A stretch of DNA of 24,442 nt, from the IMG/VR virus record IMGVR_UViG_3300037847_000507, positions 1 through 24,442 of that record. One strand, given 5' to 3'. Below the pieces are notes generated by a model that made no database searches, was not told the DNA's origin, and worked only from the letters and a program-made list of their open reading frames with translations. This document shows positions 6,718-13,824 of this stretch, one piece after another (the first letter of the stretch is position 1; each line of letters begins with the position of its first letter). A program made the translations under genes and the position numbers. The stretch comes from a virus.

Positions 6718-7503
6718 ATGGCAGAACTACACCGAGTAGAAATTAACGAAAAAGCACCGAGTGAGATCGAACCCGAAGAGAAGCAACAAGCTGACGAAAC
6801 GGCTGAGACTCCTGAAGTACAACAACAAGAAGAACAGCAGCAAGAAGACCGTCCTGAATGGTTACCTGAGAAGTTCAAGTCAGCGGAAGACATGGCGAAC
6901 GCTTATAGTGAGCTTGAAAAGAAACTCGGACAACCACAACAAGAAGAAGAACAACAAACGGAAGAACCACAACAGAACGATGAAAACAAAGAAGCAGAAA
7001 GCTCTGATTATAATCAGGCTGTTATGGAAGCTAGTCAGGAGTTCTTTCAAAATGACGGTCAACTGTCTGAAGAAACTTATCAAAAGCTTGAAGGGATAGG
7101 ACTGCCACGTGATCTCGTCGATAGTTACGCAGCTGGTCAACAAGCTCTCATGCAAACAGAAGAGTCGGAAATCAAAGGAGTTGCAGGTGGTGATTACGAC
7201 GCAATGGCTGAATGGGCAAACGAACACTTACCATCCGAAGAGATCGATGCCTTTGACGAAGCTGTTACGTCGGGGTCAGTACAACAAGCGAAGTTAGCAG
7301 TACAAGGACTACACGCACGTTATCAGAATGCTACAGGTAGCCGACCAAAGACTTTAGTACAAGGTGCAGTAAACGGTACATCTACTATGCCGTTCAAAAG
7401 TATGCAGGAGTTAGCACGAGCACAAGCTGACCCACGTTATCGTAGTGGTGACAAAGCATATCACGAAGAGATTGACAGACGACTTGCAGTGAGTAATATC
7501 TAG
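6718..7503 (+). CDS. Capsid assembly scaffolding protein, T7 gp9-like
   Basis: A 261-residue scaffold protein, which guides shell assembly and leaves before DNA packaging (307 residues in T7). The first 95 or so residues are extremely Gln/Glu-rich with repeated QQQEEQQQE-type runs and look disordered. Between them lies RPEWLPEKFKSAEDMANAYSELEKKLG, the hallmark WLP-x-KF...A-x-AY-x-x-LE motif of phage scaffolds. The C-terminal part (about 100-261) is helical, ending EEIDRRLAVSNI, where scaffold proteins usually contact the coat protein. Its place right after the portal agrees. A hairpin terminator begins 20 bases after the stop. Confidence 0.92.
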   Translation: MAELHRVEINEKAPSEIEPEEKQQADETAETPEVQQQEEQQQEDRPEWLPEKFKSAEDMANAYSELEKKLGQPQQEEEQQTEEPQQNDENKEAESSDYNQAVMEASQEFFQNDGQLSEETYQKLEGIGLPRDLVDSYAAGQQALMQTEESEIKGVAGGDYDAMAEWANEHLPSEEIDAFDEAVTSGSVQQAKLAVQGLHARYQNATGSRPKTLVQGAVNGTSTMPFKSMQELARAQADPRYRSGDKAYHEEIDRRLAVSNI

Positions 7504-7523
7504 TTTCGTTATTCATAATGTGT

Positions 7524-7600
7524 ACCGCCTTGGGCGTTCGTATTGGGGTGCTTCCTTTATGGTTTTTGGAAGTTATGCGAAAGGCTCAAGGCGGTTTTTC
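7524..7600 (+). terminator. Long-loop hairpin terminator after scaffold gene
   Basis: ACCGCCTTGGGC (7524-7535) can pair with GCTCAAGGCGGT (7584-7595) to give a 12-pair stem with one G-U pair, followed at once by a T run (7595-7599) and CTTT. The loop is unusually long (48 bases) and holds a second small stem, CTTCC (7551-7555) with GGAAG (7568-7572). The outer stem and T tract fit intrinsic termination; the long structured loop is not typical. It would separate portal/scaffold transcription from the lysis-type genes. Confidence 0.72.
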
Positions 7601-7625
7601 TTTGCTTAGATAGTCGTTCGTTACT

Positions 7626-7988
7626 ATGATTAAAGACATGGCAGCAGAATTAGGAGAAAGCACACAAGTCAAAGCCAACCTAGCATTCATGGCGAAAGTC
7701 ATAGCTATTGTTGGTACGGCAGTATGGGGGTACAGTGTTATATGGAACAAACTAACTACACTGGATAACGGACTGGATCGGGTACAGCACGAAGGTACAC
7801 TATTAGGTGACTTATCTGCACGAATGATGCACATTGAGAAGTTTGCAGAACAAGCTAAAAGCGACTTAGACCATTTGGTAGAGATGCAAGATATGCCGAT
7901 AACCTCTGACCATCAACAGTTTGAGAGAATAAAGTACTTGGAAAAAGAACTAGATAGACTGAGAGATAAAGTAGAAGGGGTGAAATGA
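7626..7988 (+). CDS. Membrane-anchored coiled-coil protein, possible i-spanin or lysis factor
   Basis: A 120-residue protein with one predicted membrane helix at about residues 19-40 (LAFMAKVIAIVGTAVWGYSV) after a short N-terminal segment. A long charged, helical, coiled-coil-like part follows (about 78-120, with EKELDRLRDKVEGVK at the end). An N-terminal anchor plus a periplasmic coil is the layout of inner-membrane spanins (Rz type), but small phage membrane proteins of other kinds share it. It directly precedes the holin-like gene, and its TGA overlaps the ATG at 7985 of another frame (ATGA). ATG 7626 follows the terminator; no strong Shine-Dalgarno is seen. Protein is likely real; function inferred. 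Confidence 0.7.
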   Translation: MIKDMAAELGESTQVKANLAFMAKVIAIVGTAVWGYSVIWNKLTTLDNGLDRVQHEGTLLGDLSARMMHIEKFAEQAKSDLDHLVEMQDMPITSDHQQFERIKYLEKELDRLRDKVEGVK

Positions 7989-7989
7989 A

Positions 7990-8457
7990 ATGGGAGAACT
8001 GCTTATGTTGTTCATTACGGGCGGGGGTAGCACGGCTATGGGTGCTATTCTCAAGGGTGTTTTTGGGTACGTATTTGAAGCTCGTCAGCAAAAGCACGAT
8101 ATTGAAATGGCGAGAGAAGCTCGTGCAAACGATAATTTTCTTAGACTCCAAGCTGAGCTTGCTAAAGCAGGTACTTCTGAGTTTGTTTCTAATACTCGTC
8201 GTTGTCTTGCTATTATCGGGGTGTCTACGCTCTGTGCGTGTATCGTCCTCTGCACCCTATATCCACACGCAGAAATCCTTACAGTCACCAACGCAGACGG
8301 AGAAGGATACAACGAGTTCCTCTTTGGACTCTTCAAGTGGCAAGCTGCTCAAAAGCCGATCGTTATTTCTTCTGGACACATCAGCCTTATGGGATGCACA
8401 GTAATTCTGCCTTGTATCTTAGGTTTCTATTTCGGTCCTTCTGGCAGAAGAGGTTGA
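7990..8457 (+). CDS. Putative holin, 3-TM gene-transfer-agent type
   Basis: A 155-residue membrane protein. It has a weakly hydrophobic N-terminus (about 1-28, with GGGSTAMGAILKGVFGYVF), then a charged helix (EARQQKHDIEMAREARAND...LQAELAKAG, about 30-62), then two membrane helices (about 71-92 and 125-148). This order matches the family called GTA_holin_3TM (holin of 3 TMs), so it may make the inner-membrane lesion that triggers lysis. Start ATG 7990 is preceded by AAGGGG at good spacing, supporting this start over ATG 7985 in the other frame. It lies between scaffold and capsid genes, while T7 keeps its holin after the tail fibre gene. A nested frame with a lipoprotein signal lies inside it. 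Four Cys residues in the second helix are unusual. Confidence 0.72.
   Translation: MGELLMLFITGGGSTAMGAILKGVFGYVFEARQQKHDIEMAREARANDNFLRLQAELAKAGTSEFVSNTRRCLAIIGVSTLCACIVLCTLYPHAEILTVTNADGEGYNEFLFGLFKWQAAQKPIVISSGHISLMGCTVILPCILGFYFGPSGRRG
8123..8404 (+). CDS. Candidate nested lipoprotein (Rz1-like o-spanin) frame inside holin gene
   Basis: Within the holin-like gene, a second plus-strand frame open from 7985 to 8404 encodes a strong lipoprotein signal: K-Q-V-L-L-S-L-F-L-I-L-V-V-V, then LLLSGC. The lipobox Cys codon is at 8222-8224. Possible starts giving a normal-length signal are GTG 8123 (preceded by GAGAGAAG) and TTG 8159; I give the GTG. The mature part would be about 60 residues, Ser/Thr-rich with a basic patch and few prolines. 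Outer-membrane spanins (Rz1) are typically short lipoproteins nested in, or next to, a lysis gene in another frame. The i-spanin-like gene ends just upstream. Against it: T-rich membrane-helix codons often look hydrophobic in shifted frames, neither start is ATG, and Rz1 is usually proline-rich. Treat as a candidate. Confidence 0.3.
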   Translation: MQTIIFLDSKLSLLKQVLLSLFLILVVVLLLSGCLRSVRVSSSAPYIHTQKSLQSPTQTEKDTTSSSLDSSSGKLLKSRSLFLLDTSALWDAQ

Positions 8458-8482
8458 CAGTCAAGGATATTTTGATTTTAAT
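8454..8482 (+). promoter_or_regulatory. Sigma70-like promoter upstream of capsid gene
   Basis: TTGACA (8454-8459), a perfect -35 box overlapping the holin stop codon, is followed after exactly 17 bases by TTTAAT (8477-8482), a five-of-six match to the -10 box. Transcription from about 8489 would give a leader of about 130 bases for the capsid gene. Promoters of this quality suggest use of the host RNA polymerase, while T7-like late genes are normally read by the phage enzyme. It is a good sequence match, not proof of activity. Confidence 0.5.
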
Positions 8483-8493
8483 TAAGGATATTT
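8463..8493 (+). repeat. Direct repeat AAGGATATTT around the -10 region
   Basis: AAGGATATTT occurs at 8463-8472 and again at 8484-8493, 21 bases apart, close to two turns of the DNA helix. The copies lie in the spacer and just downstream of the putative -10 box. This spacing puts both on the same face of the DNA, as expected for a protein binding site, but the bases are AT-rich and chance is possible. Confidence 0.4.
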
Positions 8494-8603
8494 ATATAGA
8501 CGATTACGACAATTAGTCCTCGACCTACTGCGGTAGACAATCCTGTGAACGAACGAAGTGAAAGTCAAACAACCACAACTAATAATAATAACATACGTAA
8601 TAT

Positions 8604-8610
8604 AGGAGAT
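8604..8610 (+). promoter_or_regulatory. Strong ribosome binding site of capsid gene
   Basis: AGGAGAT at 8604-8610, ending 8 bases before ATG 8619, is one of the best Shine-Dalgarno sequences in the window, fitting the very high output needed for coat protein. Most other genes here rely on overlaps or weak sites. Confidence 0.8.
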
Positions 8611-8618
8611 AATATATC

Positions 8619-9680
8619 ATGGCTAATGGAGATACATCCCCCTCACGTGTAGGACAGATTAATGGTGCTGGTGACGTAGATGCTTTGTTTCTTAAAAAGT
8701 TTAGCGGAGAGATTCTGCAAACCTTCGAAGAAAACAACGTCTTCAAAGCTCTTCACACTGTTCGCACAATCGAAAACGGTAAGTCTGCTCAGTTCCCTGT
8801 AACTGGTGTTGCTTCCGCTTCATATCACACACCCGGTGAAAACATCGCTGACGCTGGAAACAGTTACCTCAGTGACATCAACAAGGCAGAGAAAGTCATC
8901 ACTATCGATAAGATGCTTTTGGCTTCTACTTTCTTGTCAAACATCGACGACGTAAAGAACCACTACGACATTCGTTCAGTATACGCTAACGAGTTGGGTA
9001 AGGCTCTTGCTGTCCGTTTTGACACTGCTCTTGCTAAAGTGTTCATCGCTGCTGCTCGTTCTGCTGCTGCCGTAACTGGTGGTAAAACTGGTGGTATCTT
9101 GGACGTTTCTGCTAATGCAATGGGTGACGTAAGTGACTCAGAAGACGACGCTGACAACAGTGATCCAACAGGTGCAGAATTAACAGCTGCTCTCTTTACC
9201 GCAGCTCAGAAGCTCGACGAAAACGACGTTCCTAGCGATGGTCGTTTCGCAGTTCTTCGTCCTCAAGAGTACTACAAACTTATCACTGGTGGTGCTGGAA
9301 CTCTTGCTATCTCTACTTCCGCAGTCAACAAAGACGTTGGAGGTTTAGGAAGCATCGCTTCAGGATCAATCCCACAAGTAGCTGGTATCACGATCTACAA
9401 ATCCAATCACATCCCATCGACTGACTTGTCAGCTGTTTCTACTGGAGACGGAGCTGCAAGCAATGACGTGTTTGGTGCTAGTGGTGTCGGATACAATGGT
9501 AACTTCACTAATACTCTTGGTGTTGTTTCTCATTCCGCTGCTGTTGGAACAGTTAAACTTCTCGACTTGGCTACTGAATCTGAGTACCAAATCGAACGTC
9601 AAGGTACGCTTTTTGTTGCTAAGTACGCTATGGGTCACGGAGTTCTCCGTCCTGAGTGTGCTATCGAACTTCAGAAGTAA
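8619..9680 (+). CDS. Major capsid protein, T7 gp10-like
   Basis: A 353-residue coat protein (345 in T7 gp10A) of the HK97-fold T7 family that forms the icosahedral shell. Features: N-terminal DALFLKKFSGEILQTFEENNVFKALHTVRTI, the typical N-arm and first helix; KSAQFPVTGVASASYHTPGE (about 54-73); ITIDKMLLASTFLSNIDDVKNHYDIRSVYANELGKALA (about 94-131); FAVLRPQEYYKLI (about 208-220); and a C-terminus ending GVLRPECAIELQK. It has its own promoter-like site, a strong ribosome site, and a terminator right after the stop, so it appears to be expressed as a separate, highly produced unit. I see no slippery sequence for a T7-like 10A/10B frameshift at the end. Confidence 0.96.
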   Translation: MANGDTSPSRVGQINGAGDVDALFLKKFSGEILQTFEENNVFKALHTVRTIENGKSAQFPVTGVASASYHTPGENIADAGNSYLSDINKAEKVITIDKMLLASTFLSNIDDVKNHYDIRSVYANELGKALAVRFDTALAKVFIAAARSAAAVTGGKTGGILDVSANAMGDVSDSEDDADNSDPTGAELTAALFTAAQKLDENDVPSDGRFAVLRPQEYYKLITGGAGTLAISTSAVNKDVGGLGSIASGSIPQVAGITIYKSNHIPSTDLSAVSTGDGAASNDVFGASGVGYNGNFTNTLGVVSHSAAVGTVKLLDLATESEYQIERQGTLFVAKYAMGHGVLRPECAIELQK

Positions 9681-9688
9681 CCACTCTC

Positions 9689-9742
9689 TCGGTGTTGGGA
9701 GGTCTGTGATTCGTTCCGCTCCCTTCTACCGAACTTTTTATT
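9689..9742 (+). terminator. Terminator after capsid gene (T-phi position)
   Basis: TCGGT (9689-9693) and GGGAG (9697-9701) pair with CTCCC (9719-9723) and ACCGA (9728-9732), giving a two-part stem with a small internal loop, followed by TTTTT (9735-9739) and ATT. This is the place of the main T7 late terminator, just after gene 10. The T run ends only three bases before ATG 9743, and the GGGAGG that could act as a Shine-Dalgarno is locked in the stem. Confidence 0.78.
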
Positions 9743-10321
9743 ATGGCTCTTACAACTAAACTCGAAGCGGTAAACACAATGATTGCCGTTATAGGCGAAG
9801 CACCCGTTAACACATTAGGAGGCACAGCTGTTCCCGTCACCGTAGTACAAGCAGAGAATGTACTGGACGAAACAAGTAGAGCTATACAGTCAGAAGGCTG
9901 GCATTATAACACAGAACACGAATATACTTTCACCCCCGACGCTACAAACAGTAAGATCACTTTACCAAGTAACGTCTTAAAGATAGACCTAAACCCAGAG
10001 AACTACACAGACGTCGATCCAGTACAACGTGGTAATACTTTATACGACAGAAAGAACCACACAGACGTTTGGTCAAAAGAGGTAGATGCAACCGTAGTCT
10101 TTCAATTAGACTTTACGGAACTACCTGAACAATTTAGACACTACATCACTGTCAAAGCAGCCCGTATCTTCAGCAACCGTTTTCTTGGTAGTCGTGAGAT
10201 CGAAGGGTTTGCGTTGCGTGATGAAATAGAAGCGAAAGCTAGAGCAATAGACAGCGACTCCGAGAACGCAGACAGAACCATCTTTGATAACTACAGCGTA
10301 TTGCGAGTACTAGATAGATAA
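9743..10321 (+). CDS. Tail tubular protein A, T7 gp11-like
   Basis: A 192-residue tail protein (196 in T7 gp11), which forms the ring joining the portal to the nozzle. The family start is clear: MALTTKLEAVNTMIAVIGEAPVNTL, followed by NVLDETSRAIQSEGWHYNTE and a beta-rich part with KITLPSNVLKID, then LPEQFRHYITVKAARIFSNRFLGS and a C-terminal helix. The start at 9743 sits right at the end of the terminator T run with no free Shine-Dalgarno, so expression may depend on read-through or hairpin opening. The stop overlaps the next start (TAATG), keeping gp11 and gp12 synthesis linked. Confidence 0.95.
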   Translation: MALTTKLEAVNTMIAVIGEAPVNTLGGTAVPVTVVQAENVLDETSRAIQSEGWHYNTEHEYTFTPDATNSKITLPSNVLKIDLNPENYTDVDPVQRGNTLYDRKNHTDVWSKEVDATVVFQLDFTELPEQFRHYITVKAARIFSNRFLGSREIEGFALRDEIEAKARAIDSDSENADRTIFDNYSVLRVLDR

Positions 10322-13300
10322 TGCCGTTATTAGTTAACAGCGTACCAAACCTCGCACAAGGTGTATCACAACAACCTGACAACCTGCGGTATCCCGGTCA
10401 GTGTGACGAACAGATTAACGCTTGGGCTACTGTTGTTGAGGGACTAAAGAAACGTCCTAACACCAACTACGTAAAGAACTTAGACAGTACCAGCACTAGT
10501 AGTAATATCTTCACACACTTTGTTAAAAGGGACGAGACGAACCAATACATCATAGCAGTATCATTAGGTAGTGTTAGTGCTTACAACTTATCACTCGGTA
10601 CTTCTATACCCGTAGTCGTTACATCCCTTGCTAATAGTTATCTTGGTCTTAATACTTCTGTTACTAATCCACTACAAGACTTACGAGCATTGACGGTAGC
10701 TGACTATACATTCCTTGTTAATAAGAAGAGAATAGTAAAGAGGGACACATCAGCAGATTTTAAAAGTAAAGACGTACGTAACGACGAAGGTAAATACGAA
10801 GCGTTAGTTGTTGTTAAACTTGGTGATTACGAGAAAACATACGACGTTTATTTAGACGGTAAAGTAGTACCTTACAATTCCAGTGTTGCTAATAACAGTA
10901 ATAAAAACGCACCGAGTGGTCATACTTACGAGAGTGGTACTGCATCAGACGGTACACACGCAGACACAGAAATAATAGCAGAAGATTTAGAAGCACAGCT
11001 AGGTGGTTACATCGGTTCCAGTGACGACGGTACTTTAGATGGGGTTACTTTTAGTAGCGTCGGTATGAGTGGTTTTGAGAATAGCGGTTCAAAAGAAACA
11101 AGCGATCTTCAAGCCTTGATAACAACTGTTGCGTATGAATTTTTAATAGACCAATACGAAACTAATGCACATACAACGCAAATAGGGTTTGGTGCAAAGG
11201 GTACGATGGTTATTAAAGATAATACTATACAATCCTCGGAGCTTACACATTTTGGAAACGGGTATGACGGGACAAAAGCCGATGATACATATACTCTTAC
11301 TATTAAGAAGCATGAGCTTAGAACAAATTGGTTAGGCAAAACAACAACAAAGACAACCACTATTACGTCTTCTACAGCTGGTTACGTTCTTCCTACTTTC
11401 ACTCCGAATGCTTCAACAGGTGTATCAAACTTTGAAGTGGAGCGTGATGGTTCTGTCATTAAGATAATAGCAGATAAAGACTTCAGTATCAGAACGGAAG
11501 ACGGATTAGCTAACCAAGGTTTAGGGACAGTATATAAAGAAGTAAATAGTATAACAGATTTACCAGCTCGTTGTTACGAAGGATTTAGGGTTAGAGTTAT
11601 AGGTGACGCTGATATAGGACAAGACGACTACTACGTGGAGTTTCAAACAAAGGACAGGGAAGAGTTTGGAGAGGGTAGCTGGGTGGAGACAGTTGGGTGG
11701 ACAAGTGACGTTCGTGCTGCTAAACCACCTGAAGGTATAGACACTACGATGGATCACGAAACTATGCCTGTCACTTTAGTTCCTGAGTTTAATACAGACG
11801 GAGAGATTACTAAGTTGTTCTTACAGATACCTAACGAATTAAAAGGAATAGTAAAAGTAGGAACAACAATATACGAAGTCTTAGAAGAACATGATTCAGA
11901 TACGACGGATAACAAACCCGGTACAGGTACTGAATGGCAGGAATACTGGAAGACTACTACAAGATATACAGATGCACCCGCTTGGCAGGAGAATATAAAG
12001 TACGAACCGGGTACTATAGGTTACGCACCAAGACAAGCAGGTGACGATTACACTAATTCATTTCCTACATTTACTGATAAGACTATCAACGACGTCTTCT
12101 TCTTTAAGAATCGATTAGGGTTTGTTACTGATACGAGTGTTGTCTTCAGTGAAGCAGATCAATACTTTAACTTCTTCAGGACTACTACACAGCAGTTGTT
12201 AGACAGTGCTCCAATAGATGTAGGACTCAGTCACACTAAGACAGCAATACTACAACACGCTATACCGTTCCAAGAGAAGCTGATGCTGTTCAGTAAGCAG
12301 TCACAGTTCGTATTGCGTGGTGCTGATGTGTTAAGTCCTAAGACGGTAGCTATCTCCCCTGTTACTGAATACGATATATCTGACAGTGTAGAACCAGTAG
12401 CACTAGGTAACTATATATACTTTACATTTAAACGTAACGACTTTGAGGGACTGTATGAATACTTTGTTGATAACAATACAGAAGTCTTTGATGCAGAGGA
12501 AGTTACGCAACAAGTACCCAAGTACATACCGAAAGACGTACGTAAGATAGCAGGTAGCCAAGCAGAGAATACATTGGTTGTTAGTACCAGTGAAGACCTG
12601 AAGACATTGTACGTATATAAATACTTTTGGAGCAACAAGGAGAAGATACAGAGTGCTTGGATGAAGTTCTCTTTTGATCGTGACGTTGTTGGTTTTGATT
12701 TTATAGACAGTAAGTTGTTCATGATAACCAAGGACACGGAAGGGTTACACCTAGAGTTCTTGACACTAGAAGACGGACTGACGGACGAAGGACTAGACTA
12801 TCCGTTGTTGTTAGATAGTAGAGTGGATGGTACAGCTTTGACTGTTAGCTACAGTACTACCACTAAGAAGTCTACTATAAGTAACTTTCCGTACGATCCA
12901 GCAGATGTAGAGGTGTACAGTAAGATCGGACATAAGTACGACTTTACTAAGACCACATCTACAGCAGGTGAAGTAACAGGAGATATAACATCTGTACCAT
13001 TCTTTGCTGGAGTGCCGTACAATATGTTGTACAGGTTCTCCGATCAATCGTTAAAACAACCAACGGAAAGAGGAGGTCGTAGTGCTTCTGATTACACATT
13101 CCAAACAATCCGTAATGGTAGTATTAACTATGCAGACACTGGACACTTTGTTGTTGAAGTAACTCCTAAATACAGAGACACATACAAGTATGTATTTAAT
13201 CCTGACATCGTAGGAGCTAATCTTTTGTTGAACGACTTTGAACCACAGAACGGACACTTCAGGTTTGCAGTACAAGGACAACCCGGTGAGGTGACTATCG

Positions 13301-13392
13301 AAGTAAAGAGTGATAGTGCGTTACCGTGTAAGTTGTTAGCTGCTGAGTTTGAATCTATGTTTGTACCGAGGAGCAGAAGATATGGGTCTTAG
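10321..13392 (+). CDS. Tail tubular protein B (nozzle), T7 gp12-like
   Basis: A 1023-residue nozzle protein, clearly longer than T7 gp12 (794). It forms the lower tail tube that DNA passes through and contacts fibres. Diagnostic parts: N-terminal VPNLAQGVSQQPDNLRYPGQCDEQINAW with GLKKRPNT (about residues 6-47); FPTFTDKTINDVFFFKNRLGF (about 580-600); VVFSEADQYFNFFRTTTQQLLDSAPIDVG (about 607-635); and AILQHAIPFQEKLMLFSKQSQFVLRG (about 641-666). The C-terminus ends in a beta-rich domain and FVPRSRRYGS. An extra Thr/Ser/Gly-rich portion at about residues 180-360 probably accounts for the added length and may be surface-exposed. The ATG overlaps the gp11 stop; the last 11 bases overlap the gp13-like gene. 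Confidence 0.95.
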   Translation: MPLLVNSVPNLAQGVSQQPDNLRYPGQCDEQINAWATVVEGLKKRPNTNYVKNLDSTSTSSNIFTHFVKRDETNQYIIAVSLGSVSAYNLSLGTSIPVVVTSLANSYLGLNTSVTNPLQDLRALTVADYTFLVNKKRIVKRDTSADFKSKDVRNDEGKYEALVVVKLGDYEKTYDVYLDGKVVPYNSSVANNSNKNAPSGHTYESGTASDGTHADTEIIAEDLEAQLGGYIGSSDDGTLDGVTFSSVGMSGFENSGSKETSDLQALITTVAYEFLIDQYETNAHTTQIGFGAKGTMVIKDNTIQSSELTHFGNGYDGTKADDTYTLTIKKHELRTNWLGKTTTKTTTITSSTAGYVLPTFTPNASTGVSNFEVERDGSVIKIIADKDFSIRTEDGLANQGLGTVYKEVNSITDLPARCYEGFRVRVIGDADIGQDDYYVEFQTKDREEFGEGSWVETVGWTSDVRAAKPPEGIDTTMDHETMPVTLVPEFNTDGEITKLFLQIPNELKGIVKVGTTIYEVLEEHDSDTTDNKPGTGTEWQEYWKTTTRYTDAPAWQENIKYEPGTIGYAPRQAGDDYTNSFPTFTDKTINDVFFFKNRLGFVTDTSVVFSEADQYFNFFRTTTQQLLDSAPIDVGLSHTKTAILQHAIPFQEKLMLFSKQSQFVLRGADVLSPKTVAISPVTEYDISDSVEPVALGNYIYFTFKRNDFEGLYEYFVDNNTEVFDAEEVTQQVPKYIPKDVRKIAGSQAENTLVVSTSEDLKTLYVYKYFWSNKEKIQSAWMKFSFDRDVVGFDFIDSKLFMITKDTEGLHLEFLTLEDGLTDEGLDYPLLLDSRVDGTALTVSYSTTTKKSTISNFPYDPADVEVYSKIGHKYDFTKTTSTAGEVTGDITSVPFFAGVPYNMLYRFSDQSLKQPTERGGRSASDYTFQTIRNGSINYADTGHFVVEVTPKYRDTYKYVFNPDIVGANLLLNDFEPQNGHFRFAVQGQPGEVTIEVKSDSALPCKLLAAEFESMFVPRSRRYGS

Positions 13393-13819
13393 GGTGGAAG
13401 AAGCACAACGTGATATGGATGCATTTGAGTTGTACGACGACATGAGGGAAGAGGACATGATGGAATGTATCGGACTAATGCATCACCCAAAGGACGCTGT
13501 GAACCTGTCATTTGAAACAAGTAGTAAGTGTTATTCACTGAGAGGTAACGACGGATTGTATTGTAGTTTTGGTGTTAGTCCTAGTGAGAATGTTGGTATT
13601 GTATGGTTGTTAGGAACACGACGACTTGCTACTGCTAAGAAGTACTTTCTAAAACATTCCAAGCAGTGGGTAGACGAGATGATGCACGGTTTTGACTATT
13701 TAACAAACGTAGTGATGAAGACTAATACGTTGAGCTACAGGTGGTTGCGTTGGTTGGGTGCTGAGTTTAGCGATTGCCAGTACGACGGGTATATGTCATT
13801 TATATTAGAGAGGAAGTAA
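13382..13819 (+). CDS. Internal virion protein A, T7 gp13-like (GNAT-like fold)
   Basis: A 145-residue protein (138 in T7 gp13) of the DUF2833/gp13 family, which resembles small acetyltransferases in fold. In T7 it is needed for assembly of infectious particles. Family features: DDMREEDMMECIGLMHHPKDAVNLSF near the N-terminus, CSFGVSPSENVGIVWLLGT in the middle, AKKYFLKHSKQWVDEM, and the late RWLRWLGAEF. I chose ATG 13382 because GAGGAG (13368-13373) precedes it at ideal distance; an earlier in-frame ATG (13349) would add 11 residues read from the gp12 end. Acetyltransferase activity is not implied. Confidence 0.85.
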   Translation: MGLRVEEAQRDMDAFELYDDMREEDMMECIGLMHHPKDAVNLSFETSSKCYSLRGNDGLYCSFGVSPSENVGIVWLLGTRRLATAKKYFLKHSKQWVDEMMHGFDYLTNVVMKTNTLSYRWLRWLGAEFSDCQYDGYMSFILERK

Positions 13820-13824
13820 ACGAT

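Noticed and set aside
6761-7227. Shifted-frame Lys/Asn-rich frame and minus-strand Phe/Leu-rich frame in the scaffold gene
   Set aside because: Both are by-products of the CAA/GAA repeats of the scaffold protein.
8496-8518. Resemblance of ATTACGACAATTAG to the T7 promoter core
   Set aside because: Only the ACGAC core matches, the initiation region does not, and the same pattern is not seen before other genes. The AT-rich leader and the sigma70-like boxes are better candidates.
8525-8536. Small hairpin CTAC-TGCG-GTAG in the capsid leader
   Set aside because: Only four pairs and no T run; too weak to call a terminator or regulator alone.
7614-8556. Inverted pair TCGTTCGTT (7614-7622) and AACGAACGA (8548-8556)
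   Set aside because: Nine bases only, and the CGTTCGTT string also appears in coding sequence (near 5950), so it is probably chance.
9640-9700. T7-like 10A/10B frameshift at the capsid gene end
   Set aside because: No slippery heptamer before the stop, and the terminator follows within 10 bases.
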